A stretch of DNA of 64,000 nucleotides from NCBI RefSeq assembly GCF_000524195.1, contig NW_020170483.1, positions 150,468 to 214,467 on the forward strand, in the 5' to 3' direction. The stretch is from Echinococcus granulosus (Eukaryota; Platyhelminthes; Cestoda; Cyclophyllidea; Taeniidae). The translations under genes were made by a program, and so were the position numbers. The notes beneath the pieces were generated by a model. The model did not search any database, had not been told where the DNA came from, and saw only the letters and a list, made by a program, of their open reading frames with translations. How positions within the stretch are numbered: the first letter of the stretch is position 1; the number at the start of each line of letters is the position of its first letter. Below, one piece after another: positions 1-13,900 of the stretch.

Positions 1-1838
1 TGTCCAGTCCCAATTTCAATTGGGCGTGATATTCCTGTGGACAAATACCATCAGGGTAAGGTGCAGGACAAAGCTGAGGTTGGGAATGAGGCTGAGGAGG
101 AGTTGGGGCAGCAGCTCCCTCACAGCCCATCCTACCCCATCTCATCTCATATCAAAGCGCCAATCTTCTCCCACCCCTTTAATAACCGTACAACTTACTA
201 AGTATTCGGCTACCTTGTAAAAGATCACCTTTTCCTACCAATTCAATAGCTCCCAATCTCTTGACAAGAAGGAGTAGAAGAAGAAGCAGGAATCACTCTT
301 GCACAACCTCCAAATGAATTGAGTAGATCGGTTTCAACCGCGATTATTCCTTAATGTTTAGCAAATCGACAATTCATTGTGAACAACCTCGCCTCCAATC
401 CACCGAGCACGTACAAACCCAAAGCAGGCATAGTCGTCAGTAGGTAAAGTCGTACGAAGTCTAGAAGAGTCGAAATGGTAGTTTGGTCGAAGAATGGTGG
501 AAATGTTCGTTTACCTGTTTGTATTTCCACTGCGAACTCCATTTCTCATCACAACTCAGCCAATCACCCAGTCAGTTAGACAGTCGGTCAACATTCTGAA
601 TTTCACCACACCTTTCCATTACCAGGGTCAAACACGGTTGAGACAATGGCCAATCTTTCCTCCTTCTTGCCATCTGCTTAAGCATGGCGTGTGCGTGGGA
701 CACAATTGAGCAACTTCCACGATTCGTCCTTCTCACTTCAAATAGATGTCAATCATTTTTTTCAACACACATGCAACATCACCCTATCTCTTTCTTGGCA
801 CCTTTTCTCCTTCTCTCCTAATCAGTACTCACTCATGATCCGCAATAGAGGCTCCTCTTCAAACTCATGCCTCCACTTTTGAATAGACAAGCAGTATGAT
901 CACATATCTTGCCTAAACCATTGGGTTCTGCTACCGATTACTACACCTCCTTCAAATGTTATACGACCCATGTTACGAGAGGTTTCTACAGCTTTGAGAC
1001 CAAGTCGCAACCACTTCACGGAGTTGACGAACTCGAATCACACCAAGCAGGTTCGTTCGATCAATACTTTTTATGGTTGAGGGTGGGTTCAGAAAATGAG
1101 AAAAATAGTTTAGACCACAATAAAAAATGTCTTACTGATGGAATAACGTTTCCAACCCACGTTTGTGCTGCTTGGATAAAAGGAAACCGTATGCATTTTT
1201 AAAGTTTCCACAATTTGCACCGATTATGGAAGCGAGCTTAATTGAAAACCCCACAAACTACCTTAGTCGCTTGAAAAGTTGAAAAGTTGACAGCCCAACA
1301 ATTCCAGTTTGCATAATATTAGCTCTTTGGTTATTTTAAACGAATCTCGACAATGAGTTTACCTTCTACGGGGTGGTTTCATTCAAACCATGGATGGATA
1401 GAAGATAACGATTATATAGGACGCCACAGAATCAGGGCAAACATCTTGGAACACAAAAAAACTAGTATTCAGATAACGAGTGAACTTCATCTGTTTGATA
1501 TAACTCTAGTACCAATGCACAAAGTATGACACCTGTGCTTAGATCAAAACGCTGTCTGTTAGCTACCACAACAATACACAAAATGACAAAATAGAAGTTG
1601 CTTCAATTACTGCATAAATTCAAGACGTCATTGCGGCAGCATTAGTACCTTCAGAGTCCACGTCACATGACAGCTTATCATAAGAAAACGTGGAGTTTGA
1701 AAGGAGAAAAGAGAAATGGATTCTTTTTGCTGTAGTTTTTTAGTTTAGCGTCATACTACGATAACGGTAGCAGAGATGTGGAGATCGACTACTTTCTCAT
1801 AGCTGGGTAGGAAACCTGCTAACAAGAATGAAACATAC
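1..1838. other. DOP1 intron, left edge
   Basis: No convincing exon seen. It contains a diverged copy of the dispersed repeat described at 946-1085. The rest is AT-rich unique-looking sequence. The gene must continue further left. Confidence 0.5.
946..1085 (+). repeat. Diverged copy of dispersed repeat family 1
   Basis: Its conceptual translation lines up with that of the arms at 53,599-53,958 and 56,602-56,959: FKCYTTHVTRGFYSFETK here against FTKYHTKRVTRNFCVFAVK there, followed by DELESH against DKLKSH. Much older than the other copies. Confidence 0.55.
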
Positions 1839-1925
1839 CAAGCTGATTAAATGGCGAGAGGTTGGCAGAATCAGTTGTCATTTCCCCCGGTTGCGATTGG
1901 GGCGCCAGTAGCTGCGACAGAAGCG
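1839..1925 (-). CDS. DOP1: DOP1 exon 17 (probable)
   Basis: Twenty-nine codons, [18 protein letters not shown] and on to SPFNQL, between a strong acceptor (cctctttacag) and a gtatgt donor. The phase 1 entry matches exon 16. It sits 4.6 kb from exon 16, so another exon could lie between them. One phase-compatible candidate is a 45-nt segment near 4,380-4,430. Less certain than exons 1-16. Confidence 0.5.
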
Positions 1926-4900
1926 CTGTAAAGAGGAAATTAAACAAGTGTTTTGCGACGCGAAAAAGGTACAGGGGGAGAAGTAGGCGTAAGAAAACGA
2001 ATGGGAAAAGCATTACAGCAAGCTCTTTGCTACTAATTATCAATACATAGTAGCATGTGTCACGAATGTGTAGATAAAGCGACAACCGGGAACAAGATGG
2101 CGGGTTAGACTCACCGTTGCAACGGATTCTTGCTAGTTAAATGAGAAATTCGTTTTAGAGAAAGCAAGCAAGTTATTAAGTCCAAAACACCTTCTTATAA
2201 GGGCGGTATAATAGAATTCACATAAACCAAATTCCATCCTCAGTATGTGCATTTTAACTACGAAAGGCGCGCCCACTCGTGCACGACTTTTAGTAGCAAC
2301 AACTGAATCAGACTTGTATGAACTTAGGACTAAAATTAAGCAAACTGTCAGTGCCAACTGCCGCAACCGTGTTAACAATTACTAGTCCGACTGTCTGCGA
2401 AACAATCAGATATGAACCAGAAAAGAAGTATCATTTTGCAGCCCTGACTTCAACAAAAATGTGCAAACTGCAGATTTTGACCGTAATCCTCAGTGTATTA
2501 CTGAAAGGAACGGTATCGTAGCGGCATTTTGCAACCATTTTACGGTAGAAAAACATTGAGAATATGGAGATAAAAGTGGAAAAGGGGTAAAGTCAATTTC
2601 GTTTTGGAAGAGACACATACTAATCACCAGATGGCATTCTTTGCGGATATGACCTTGCACGTTGCAATAGATAATCTACTTGCCATATTGACCTCTTGCT
2701 ATCTAAAAGTTCCTGTCCACTAACGCCCTTCCATCCTATATAACCTGCCGCGCACTCGAACTAATTCGACTCCCTACATTCAAGGCTCATTTGGCTTCCT
2801 TCACTTGACTAAACGAATCTCAACCACATTCCATTCTGGGGTAAAGCAATAATGTCCACAGCCCGCCGATCCATTCAAAGTGCAGACAAGGGACAGGAGT
2901 GTTAGTCAAGGGCAGGAAGTCTATTTCCTAGCATTGCTGGATACAATCCACCTTCCATATACTTAAATCACATTTTTGAGTACGCATGTTTGGATCAGCG
3001 ATTTTGAAGGCACATGCATGTTACGCTGCGACAATTTCCAAAGACTTACTACCTTCATAGTGGATGTGCACGACCCTGGTCAGTTATCAACACTACCATA
3101 AAGTCGAAGTGCCTGCGATGCGAAGCTAGGTGAGATGTGTATCCGACCGTACAAGTTTATATCTCACAAAAGCACGGATAGAACAATAAAGCGGATGCAG
3201 GACTTTCGTGTTCTGAGGACAAACAAGTATTGGCCACTACTGCTGCCTCATTGGAACAATGGTGAATACTTTAAACCATGATGGTCAATTTCCCCCTGCA
3301 ACAGACCTTGACAGCGAACGCGTTAGTGAGAGTAACTACCGCTCCAACACTCAGCCAACCACTACTGGGAGTCACTCACTTTTCTTTTCTACCCCCACTT
3401 CTCGTACTCGCAGCATCAATCGTGCTGCCTCAAGTGCTCCGATTTCAAACTAACCACAGTGAATCCTTCCACTCACCCATGGCATATGTCTATGGAAACA
3501 TTTGCTATCCCAGTAGCTATTTAGTGGGCCGAATGAAACGATTGCTGATATACTTCTACTTTCTCGTTAGATCTCGCTTCAAAAGAATCAACATGTTTCG
3601 CGTCCCCTTTTGTCACACACCGAGTAGTAGTTGGTTTCCTCATGAAAACCTCACTTATCTGTTATCCAACACTCTCAATGAGGTTTGAATTCAGCCTTCA
3701 TTGTCGTCTTACTTCAAAATGAATTGACGCTCCTCTAACAAGGTCCTCATTTTATCTATTGTTCACTGCTTTTTGTCAGGATTTCTTGGGCAATTTGCAA
3801 AACCTTTGGACGTAAACAACAGCTCCAGATGTCACAAATTTCCGCCAATTATTGCACACTTGTGGAAAGCCACAATTGATGCAGGCTCGAGCTCTCTCGC
3901 CGCCTACCGATGTGTCAAGATTCTTTACAATGAATGAAGCAAAGTGAAAGGCTTTAAAAGCATATACCCATAGTGCTTGAGGATTCTTGAGGTCCAAATA
4001 ACGGTGTGTCTTGACCGCCTTCCCCTGCTCTATGGGTTGAAAAGTCGATCCCGAATTGGGTATCAGTGTGTGGCGCCAATAAAATAGGGCGGAAGTGCCT
4101 CCGGGGTCGGAGAACGTTGATTTAAGGGGCGTTGACTGCTTGCTGTCTATTACGCAAGAGGCACGCCGCCACTTTTATAGTCCTCAAGGCTGTCGATGCC
4201 AGGAGGCGAAAAGAGGAGGGCTGAGAAAAGGCCGCTCCCTCGCGAAAGCCATTAGGTAACAACTGGGAGTATAACACCATCCAAACTAATCACTTTAATG
4301 GCGGAGAGGAAGGGAAGAAAAAAGGATCGACAGAGGGGGCCGCGAGATCGAGTAAGGTCATGAACAACACCGCCTATACCTCCAAGGAGACTTCGCCAGG
4401 TCCAGCCTCCGCCAGCTTGGAGAACTAGACATATGAGTAAACAAACTCTCTTTTGCTTCATTCCTAATTGACACTTTCAGATCTAAGCTGACAGACCATT
4501 TGACTACCTATCGTATGCTGCCACGGCTACCAAACAGAAATGTATCACCTCTTTATTGCTAAAGAGAAGAGACGTAAAATCAGTCGTCTCTTGGTTTGGT
4601 AAGTCTTTTTTAATTTAAAAGGCTGCAAAGACTTCGGAGATTTTAAAGAATGAATTACCGGTGCATAATAAGTAAAGCTAAATAAAGATTTCATTTTTGA
4701 CAATTGTCAATACACTTGTTTGCCACTGCATTTGATATTTTAACTTCTGCGAGAAGTGAGTAGAGATACAAACTAAGCTGGTTTAGGTTACATCCATTCT
4801 GAAGGGACTCCTTAAAAGATCCTTGTCGTAAAATATTATCTTAAAATCAGGAAAAGGCAATAAAATAACTGCGTTTGGATGGCTAATGGTGCTTAATGAT

Positions 4901-7900
4901 GTATCCAAAATTTCAAAAGAAACCAGAAATGTTGGCCATTCTTTGTCGGGAAATCTACACGTTAGCACTGTTGAAAGTAATTGATGTCGTAAGTAATTTG
5001 CATCAAGGAAAGTTACTTCTGTTGGGTTCGAGGAATAAAACGCTCAAACATATATACATTTAAGTAAGCAAGTGGACAAAAACTGTGCAAAAAGAGCTGA
5101 TAGCTAAGTAAAGTCAATCGTATATGTTGCAATAATGTTGCAGATTGTTCATGATATTTAATCGAGATCGGACTTATTGTGAACAGATGGCTAAGATACC
5201 GTATTTCCTTATTATTCTTTAAAGTAGAAATCTAATAACTGAGGAGAACCCAAAGTAATGCAATCATTGAAATATTAACCGAATTTGCTGTTAATTTCAC
5301 GTACCCATTACACTTTGGTTTTAAAAGCTAAGAAAAGGTATGTAGGCTTAGCCACCCCCGCCACTACCACATTTTCGTCGCACAAATGTCTATTCCATTC
5401 AACAAGTGATCACATGATTGTCTTGCACTGTTGTCAAGATGTGGTAATCAGTTGAAAAAATGTCATCAGGTGAATACGGAGGATAATGATAAGGCAAAGC
5501 AACCTTCCCCTCCAATCCCACTATTACGTGCAAGTCACAGCTAATTTTCTGTCATTTGTCATATAAGAATGACACCTTAGTGATTCATTAGTCCTAGCTA
5601 TTTCCTTTAAAAAAGTTTTCCTCCACTGTATGGAGTGGATCCCAACCGTAGCCGCCCTTTGGCCTTCATCAAGTGAATAATTTCATCCGCAACACACACA
5701 TCAAGCATTGTCTACAGATTAAGTATGAGATGGAAGGTGGAACGTTAGGGAATAGCTAACGACGTGTTCGTTCGTTTGTTCAATTCAAGTTACAATACTA
5801 AAGTCAATTCAGTCAGTCAGTCGGTCAACCAGCAATCTAAAATGAACGACGCACTTTTGTTAAGTACTTGAAGGTAAAGGTCAAGCTCACAGTCAAGTCA
5901 TTTTAATTAATACATGGCCTGTGGGTTGACCCGTCTGCCAAGCCTCTACAGTTCTTCCTTCCCAGTTGATTCAGTTTTAAAGGAGTTTTTTATTCCGTTG
6001 AATATTAGAAGTGCTGTCCTTGATGCCTGAATCTTCTATCATGCCCAACCGAGGTAAACTCGTTTCGTGAAGCAGGCATCCTCGAAAATCACATCCATCG
6101 GGTTCTTTCAACCGGCATTTTACAACATGGGCATTCGCCGAGAGCCCAACACATTTATATTGACGTTTTCGATGCATGCATATAAACAAAACAATCACCT
6201 CTTTCTTTTGTTGATATAGATGTTGCGTAAATAATAATGGTACCAACACAATTAAAAAGCAACGAGAAGTATAATCATACTCATTTAGTTCAATCCAAGT
6301 GCTTCATGCAATTTTTCTGTTTATCACCAGGTTTTAAAGAACATTTTAACTGTTAACAAGATTCTCCATTTGATGCTTCGCGTGCTTTCATTAAAGTGCT
6401 TTAGAGGACTAAAAACTGTGCAATATGATATCTCAATTTTCTGACTATAATTTACAGCTTTGGTTCTACCAGTGCCGAAACAGGAATTCCACATGAAAAA
6501 AAGGCCACCAATACACGAATGGATATCCCTCAGCTAGAGAGATCAAACACGACCTACCCTGAATCACATCTCTTCGAGCCCGATCAACTGATACACGCTC
6601 CACTTCACTAATTCCAGTTTCGGTGTCATGATTGGTACTTTGAAGAGGCGTCATTACGTTGACCGGACAGTATTCCTCATCGAAGACGTCTCCATTATCT
6701 GCCTTCATCGTTTTCGTTGTCTTCTTTGGTCTCATCTCCTGCTGCTTGTGTCTCTCCTCGGACGTCGATGGCTGAAATGGAAAAAAAGTAAAGCAGATAA
6801 ATTGAGATTAACACCTTCCACTGGCGTCACATATGGGTCACTCCTCAGTTTTATTACCCGAACCCGTTTACGACAAATTTGATTGTACTAAAACGTGTAT
6901 CACAAGCGTACCATTTGAACTCAGAACAATGAAATGGGTAATGGAATGTTCACGGCTTTTCATGGTTTTTGAGCAGCAGCCAAATCGGTCAGTTTGGCGC
7001 TGCAATTTTTAGAGTTGTACTGGAACAACTAAAGGACCCGAACTGTGGTGGTCGACCAGTGGTAAACGAAATAGGAAGGCTAGCATGGAACTTGACAATA
7101 GTCAATTACCTGAGAGATGGATGATGAGAGGTAGAAATGCAATTCGCCTGACGGTGAGCCTCCTGAGAGGGCGTAGATATTCCGATCATACTCATCATCA
7201 TCACCATCATCGTCATCTGTGTCGCATTCAGAACCGTCATAACCCTCGTCATCGTCTTCAGATTCCTCCTCAATCTTATCGGTAGCGTCAACATCGGAAT
7301 TCTCTTGGGTACCTAATACCGGATTACGAAGTAAGTTTATTACAGTTATAACTACTAGATGTCTCAATTTATTGGAATGGAAACGGAACAATAAGGAGAG
7401 GTAACATCAGAGCTGAACTTTTGAATTTATAAAAAAAAAAAAAAAAAAAAAAACTAAGGATGGGAGGCTATATTAGGTTTCTTTCAAATTGTCCATCTAC
7501 ATTTACATACCTGCACAAGTTTAACGAATACCTGGACAGCAGCTTCAAAGTAGAAAAATCTGTTGATATTACTGAAGAACACTAGGACAGTATGCGAAAG
7601 ATTGCCGTGGTAAGAAACGTATATTAACTTCTTGAAATTACCAGTTTTTGCAAGAGGAAGCGCTTGCTTCACCGTTTCAGAAAGGATATGTGTCGACCCC
7701 ATGCCCAAGATCAGAAAGCCGTTTACACTCCAAAAATTTCCACTCCCAGAAACAACTGCCGTGGCTATGAGCTGAGACTGCACACAACCTGAAGTCATCA
7801 TTGATGCATGGACGTGGGCCATCTTGAGGACGTTTACACTATTTAACCAAATTCACGTTGTCGCATGCACTTACACGTCTCTTCTTGACTAACTGCGCCT

Positions 7901-10900
7901 GGACTGGATTGAACTTGCCTGGCTAAATAATGCTGACACCACTTTGGTCCCAGCTTAGACCCTCAAGGCAAATAGTGGTTCTTATCACATTAAAAGCGTT
8001 TATCAACTAGACACGCCATTGCCAGCCAAACGCCATATTCGTTAGTAAATAGAGCTTCCTATGCTGCTGAAAGGATCGCACAGTGAAGTTCTTTTTGAAA
8101 GTAGTGCAATCAACTTGAGTTAGCACGAACCGACCCCAATAAACTACGAATTAAGTTTAAAACGCGCTCGTGAAAAACATTAACAGCTAAGGTGGAATTT
8201 TAAATGATATCAGCTCCCGATTGGTACGTATGAAATTCAGCACCTAATTAATGCAATAATGGACAATAATACCAATGTGAATGAGGCAAGAAAAAACATT
8301 GAAGCAATGTAGGTGACTTCTTTAAAATACCAGTGCAATATTCATGTGTTACAAGGACGATATAATGTTTAAACATTATTAAGATAAAATTGTACCAGAA
8401 GTGGATAACGTGACGCACTGGTAGATCACCTACTCAAATCAAAGTTCAGCTTTGTGGACTCATTTATTATGATTTAGTAATAAAAGAAGCATTGAAAAAA
8501 GAAACTTTAAGTTGTTCTGAAAGGCAAAAATAATGCGCTTGAGATCGATGCAATCGTTCTGCTTCACTCTGCTTAAAGCACTGCGTCGTATGGCGTCTCG
8601 AATCGCTCTCGGTCAAAGGACCCAGGAAACTTTGATGAATGAGGAAATGAAGCAACGCATGGATTTAAGCCGCCTCTACGAGCATATCGAAGACAAATAT
8701 TAGTGAAGACTCAAGAAAATGAAATGAAATAAACACAAATAACGGTTTAGATGAATGAATGCAATCACCGCTGACTTTGCATTCGTAACAGCCTGGGTAA
8801 CGATCAAAGGTTTTATGTAATCAAATTAACTTTTAAATTAGACGTGGGCGTTCACGAACTCCGCCTTGACTCTCAAGGTCAACAAGTTCATAGCTGAGAA
8901 GGGGATATTACTTATGCACATTTTAGGAGGATTTAGAATCAGACTAGGGCATCGGCTTGTCCATATTTACTCTTTAAAGGCGGCTTATCTGGGGATCACG
9001 TACAAACATTCAAGAAACGATTCAAATAAAGTGTTTACAAAACTGGAAAAGCGCTTGATAGTAGCGAGAAATCGTCAAATTAATCCTTCGAAGCACCCAG
9101 ATAAATATTTCCGCATCTGGATTTCCGGCAGCTGTTATACTCCAAGTGACCTACAATGATACCATGGAATACTAGGAAAAAGTTCGCAACTGCGAAGTTG
9201 TACTAGTACTCGTTTTTCTAAACTGTTAGAACTTATTAAAGAAAGACTCCGTTTGTGCATTTCCATACACTCTTCGACTCCGATGCAGGCAAAACGCTTC
9301 TCAAAACTATTCAATAGACCTATAATAGTTGAGAGGCATTGTGGCCAGCTTCTGATGAAAACAACGAAAACAAAAGGCAGGCCAGCAAGGAGACAAAGCC
9401 AGAGAACTAGGCAACTATTGATGCAGAGTTCATGATCGCATCGTAGCTTTCCTTAGAATTATCTAGCTGAGTGTTTAGAGTACTTTCTTTTACTTGTACA
9501 TTATGCTTACTCATCCCGGGATGATTCTAGGGGGCATGGTAAATTTCTACAGTAACAACCGAACTCCATGGTCGTGGATGCAGCTTTGCCAGAAAAAGTG
9601 GATTTAGAATTAAAAAAGGACGTGAACCTTGCATTTCAGTTCACGTAATATCAGTTCCTTTGGGCTAGTTGAACTTAACCTGTCTTGGAACCTTCACTAA
9701 CACAAAGATCGCCATCACTACAAACACCCTTCAGCAAGACCAAAGCCTGGGAGTGAAATGAACGGCAGCCATGTCTCAAGTGGCCAGTTGAGAGAGAACT
9801 TAGGGATTAAAAAACGCGAAAAGAACCTACTGGAGAATTCACTAATTTTAGGGAAGAAAGGATGTATGAATGAAAAAGAAGAGCCCGATCCAGCGTTTGG
9901 AAAGACCCTTTAGGAAATATTGAATACGCAAGCACTCTACAACGCCCAAAGAATCTTCTGATGTTAATGGAAATTTGTAATTTCCAGTTGAAGGTGTCCC
10001 AAGGAGAACAAAAGAAAACGAGTTCCAATATGGCATGTAGAAAAACCCCTCGGTATTGACTTCCAGCATTCACAATCTAGATTCATTGGGAATTAGTGCG
10101 ACTGTAGATTAAAAGTTTTGCCGTTTGCAGTTAAAATGGAGTTTTATTTGTTAGTGTTTTTTGTAAAACTGAAATTTTGTCGTAATACAGGTACAAGGAC
10201 TTGATAGTGAAAATGAATTGCTAACAAAGTGGCCATGACACCTCAAACAAAGATTAAAGCGTTTTATAAGTTAATTCTAAGGAGCATGAGAGACGTCCAA
10301 ATTAAAAAGAAATCCTAGTGATGATACTAATCCCTCAATTAAGAATGAGGTTCAAAACAAAGCGAAGGGAGGTGGAAACTCACTGCTCGGAAGCGCTTTA
10401 GCGCGTCGCAGACGCCGATTTCGCCTACGCTGGATCCGCCGAAGGAGACGTCGGCGATGACGGATAGAGAGTAGGCTGGTGCGCGCCGTGGAAGGATGGA
10501 GAAGGATGAAGAAGAGTGGTGCCACTACGCGACCCACCTGTCCACTGCTCAAGGCGGAGGTAAGCCAAGCCGCAGCCACCTGTCGCACCTCCGCTCGCGC
10601 CTTCTGTGACTCCGCCGCTTCCGACGTTGCCGGTGCAGCTGAAGACGCTAGAAAGAGGGAATCGCAGAAGTGCATCCATCTACCACTGCCGCTCCCGCCA
10701 CTACTTGTCGTCTCCGCGTCGTCTAAATTGTCCAGCAGGATCAAGATGCATCTGACGAGCAGGAGAGAGAGACTTAGTAGAGCGTCCCAAATTAGAAAAT
10801 TACAACCTTCCGTAACTTCTGTGTCTGTAACGAGGTAACATTTACCCTAATTTCGAAAGTAAATACCAGGACCCTCAAGATTTGATGATAATGGTAATCC

Positions 10901-13900
10901 TCTCAAGTTCCTCCACACGTCAATAATAAGGTTGCATTCAGGCCCTTACGTATTCGAGACCCAGATGATAAGTCGCTATACCGATGGCGTTTCTCAATCA
11001 AGGAGATTTATCATCTGAGGTCTCAGTTTCTCTGTCGGTAGACAAAAGCCCCCACAACTATTCCTCAGCCGTCAGCACATGAACGTAACGATTCCGTCTG
11101 CAGTCGACCACATGTGGTGGCGTATCTTTATCGCAACTCATCTAATCAGTCAGCAACCCAAAGTGAACCACACATTTGGATTTGAGTGAAAAAAGTGAAG
11201 AGAAAATTTGCAGTTTTTCTAGCGTATTGTCATCTATTAATGCATGGTCCTTGCGTGAGACCCATTTGTTTAGCCTACACGACCTTCCCTTCCCAATCAA
11301 CGCAGATGCCAATTAACTTTTTGGTCACTCAAATTGACTATTACTGGGAAACAGTCTTAACGTCTTAATCCCCCACCACTTTTATCAACATTCTTCCTCA
11401 ATTTGTTACAATCAAGGATAGAGGTACCTTCCTGAACTTGATGCACTACCAGAATAACACTATTTGTCCTGTCGCTGCACCTTCATCGGGTGCAAAGCTA
11501 CAAACAATTAAACCAAATTAAAGCAGACAAGTTCGAATCACACTCGGTGCAGCCAACATTGTATAAGGATTTATAATCCAGGTATATAAACAAACCCATG
11601 CATTTAAAAATTCCCGGAATTTACGAGTCGCCCAGACGGGGCATACCCAAAATTACTGTAAGCACTCGCTATACTACTAATATTTCCTTTAAATAATTGC
11701 ATATTCGATTACGGGGATATTCGTAGCTATTGACGGTTCAGGCTTCATGTTGATAACACGGAGCTTAGCTTTTGTCACACCTATAATACTAGTCTCGCAC
11801 TGTTCCTACACTTTGATAGTAAATTTGCTTCTAGGCACACATGCCTCAAAACCCCTTCAGAGATGGCTTGAGTGCTACAATAGCAATTCAAATTATGCTA
11901 GAGAGCACAGGAACGGTTTACAATAATTTGGTAAGCAGACAGTTTTTAGAGTGAGTAGAGTAGCACTCTAGGAACGTCTCACATTTTCTAAACCGAACGA
12001 AAACTAACGCAGAAGTTAAAACCCTTACAAACTCAATAACAGAACGGGATTTAGTCAGGTTCAAAGCACGTTATCTAGTTACAGATAATTAATTGGGCGC
12101 TGAAATATGCACCACCCTCACCGATTAAAATTTGCGACACTTGAAGCACTCTCATTGCTGATCGGAGGCAAACCCATCGCAGCTCTGCGCCAGCCAGAAA
12201 CACAAGTGCCTAAACCGCTTGAATTGCCACCAGCACCCGTTGCATTAGCCAATGTCGACGTTGTCGTCGATGCTACCATGCTGGAGACCGAAGAGCGTTG
12301 AAATTGCCAAAGCAGAGCGAATCGGCGCTATTTATAGAAAAAAATCTGATGGGTAAGAACAATTAAAAAGAGAAAAAGAATAGAAGTGATCGCTGTAGGT
12401 GCTCACGTGTGCAAGGGTACGAAGTGCAGGGTCTGCAGAGAGCATCTGTTGCACAATGAAGTTCTCCACCATAACCTCTGCGGAATAAGTCACATTTTTC
12501 GGTGCCATGTTTAGGACCCGAATCAACAGGGAAGCTGCGTCCTCCGCATAGGTGGATTCATTTAGGAAACACCACAGGGAAACTCCAGCAACCTGTAAAT
12601 GTATAAAGGAGTGATATTCCACAGTAGATCGTCGTACTACAAGAGACGCTTCGGGCAAACTAAGACCTTTGATTTCTAACCGGCAGTAAAACGAGTTTGA
12701 CCGCGTGAGTCAATCCCGTTCTGATCCCATTCATCAAAATTAGATAGCAGACAACAATAGTAGTGTGCGCGTGCAACAGTTTACACGGATTTATGAACTG
12801 TCTTAAGAACAATGAAAACTCAGAAGCAAAACTCGTGAAAATCCGTTTATAACCATAAATTGCTTCAAGCACAGCACGCTACGGTGATAAAACTCTTAGC
12901 CACTCAGAAGCAAGACACGTAAACTGTTGAAAAGTTTTATTCCAACAGACGTCTATAGGTTCGTCTGAACGTCAGTGATTATCTCACTCCCCAGTCTCCT
13001 CAGTCAACCCTGTGCGGAAACAGCTAGAGAATGAAAGCAAAACACGGTCTTTCGCAAGCATTTACAGTTACAAAATGGTCGTGCACATCGGGTTTCAAAG
13101 CAATTTTCTGCTTTTAGCCGGTACCGGGATGCCCAAGTGCTGCTAAAGTGATTTGGCTACACTAGGATGGTTCAACTATGCTTGCAACTTGGCTTCGTGT
13201 CAAAGCTGCTTTGGTGGCGTTAATTAGATGCTGCTGAGAAAGGTGCGCGAGTGTGGCAGAAGAGGGCTGTGTGTAAAAAGGGGCACTGTTTGTGACCCTT
13301 GGAACGCATTCGTTTGATGAACTCAAGTTCCTATTTCACCTGAAAACCGCCATTACGCCGACAGTCCTCAAGGATCTGCCATTATAGAACTTCCACTGCA
13401 CGGATGAATAAATTGTTGTCTTTTCACATCAGCCGAAAGAATGTAGAGAAGCAATAAATATGCGCCAAAGGCATTCTAAAGGGTTCACTCCAAACTTAAA
13501 TAAACACTACCGGGAAGAAGTCCAAACTGGAAGCGAGAGTACTTAGAACTTGGGGAGTCAGGACAGGTAAAAGAAGTCCGCTGCGACCCAGAGGTTGTTG
13601 TTGGTGGAGGTGGTGGTGGTGATTGCAGTCGGAAGTGCCAAAAGGCCAGCCGTGGATGGAAGTGGAAGCCTCGACCAGATCCAACAAGGCGTGAAGGCAG
13701 ACGGCCTTTGTGTCGAAGTCTGCAGACAACACTCCACCTGCTACGAGGCAAGCCAACCACTCCGGAAGGGCTTCAAAGCAAAGAAGAGTATGAGGGGAAG
13801 GAGGGTGGGAAGGTAAATGAATGGAGAGAGAGAAGAATGAATGGATTAATGAATGTATCCAGAATAGCCAGATGGTTCCCAGATAAATGAAATCAGGATG

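Noticed and set aside
3278..3688. 136-codon plus-strand open frame
   Set aside because: Lies inside a DOP1 intron in pyrimidine-rich sequence. No domain, no splice partners, and hydrophobic only because of T-rich codons.
4380..4430. 45-nt exon-like segment between DOP1 exons 16 and 17
   Set aside because: Flanked by AG and GT and phase-compatible, but too short and unsupported by family similarity to call.
7085..7285. His-rich plus-strand frame opposite DOP1 exon 15
   Set aside because: Shadow of the Asp/Glu codons on the coding strand.
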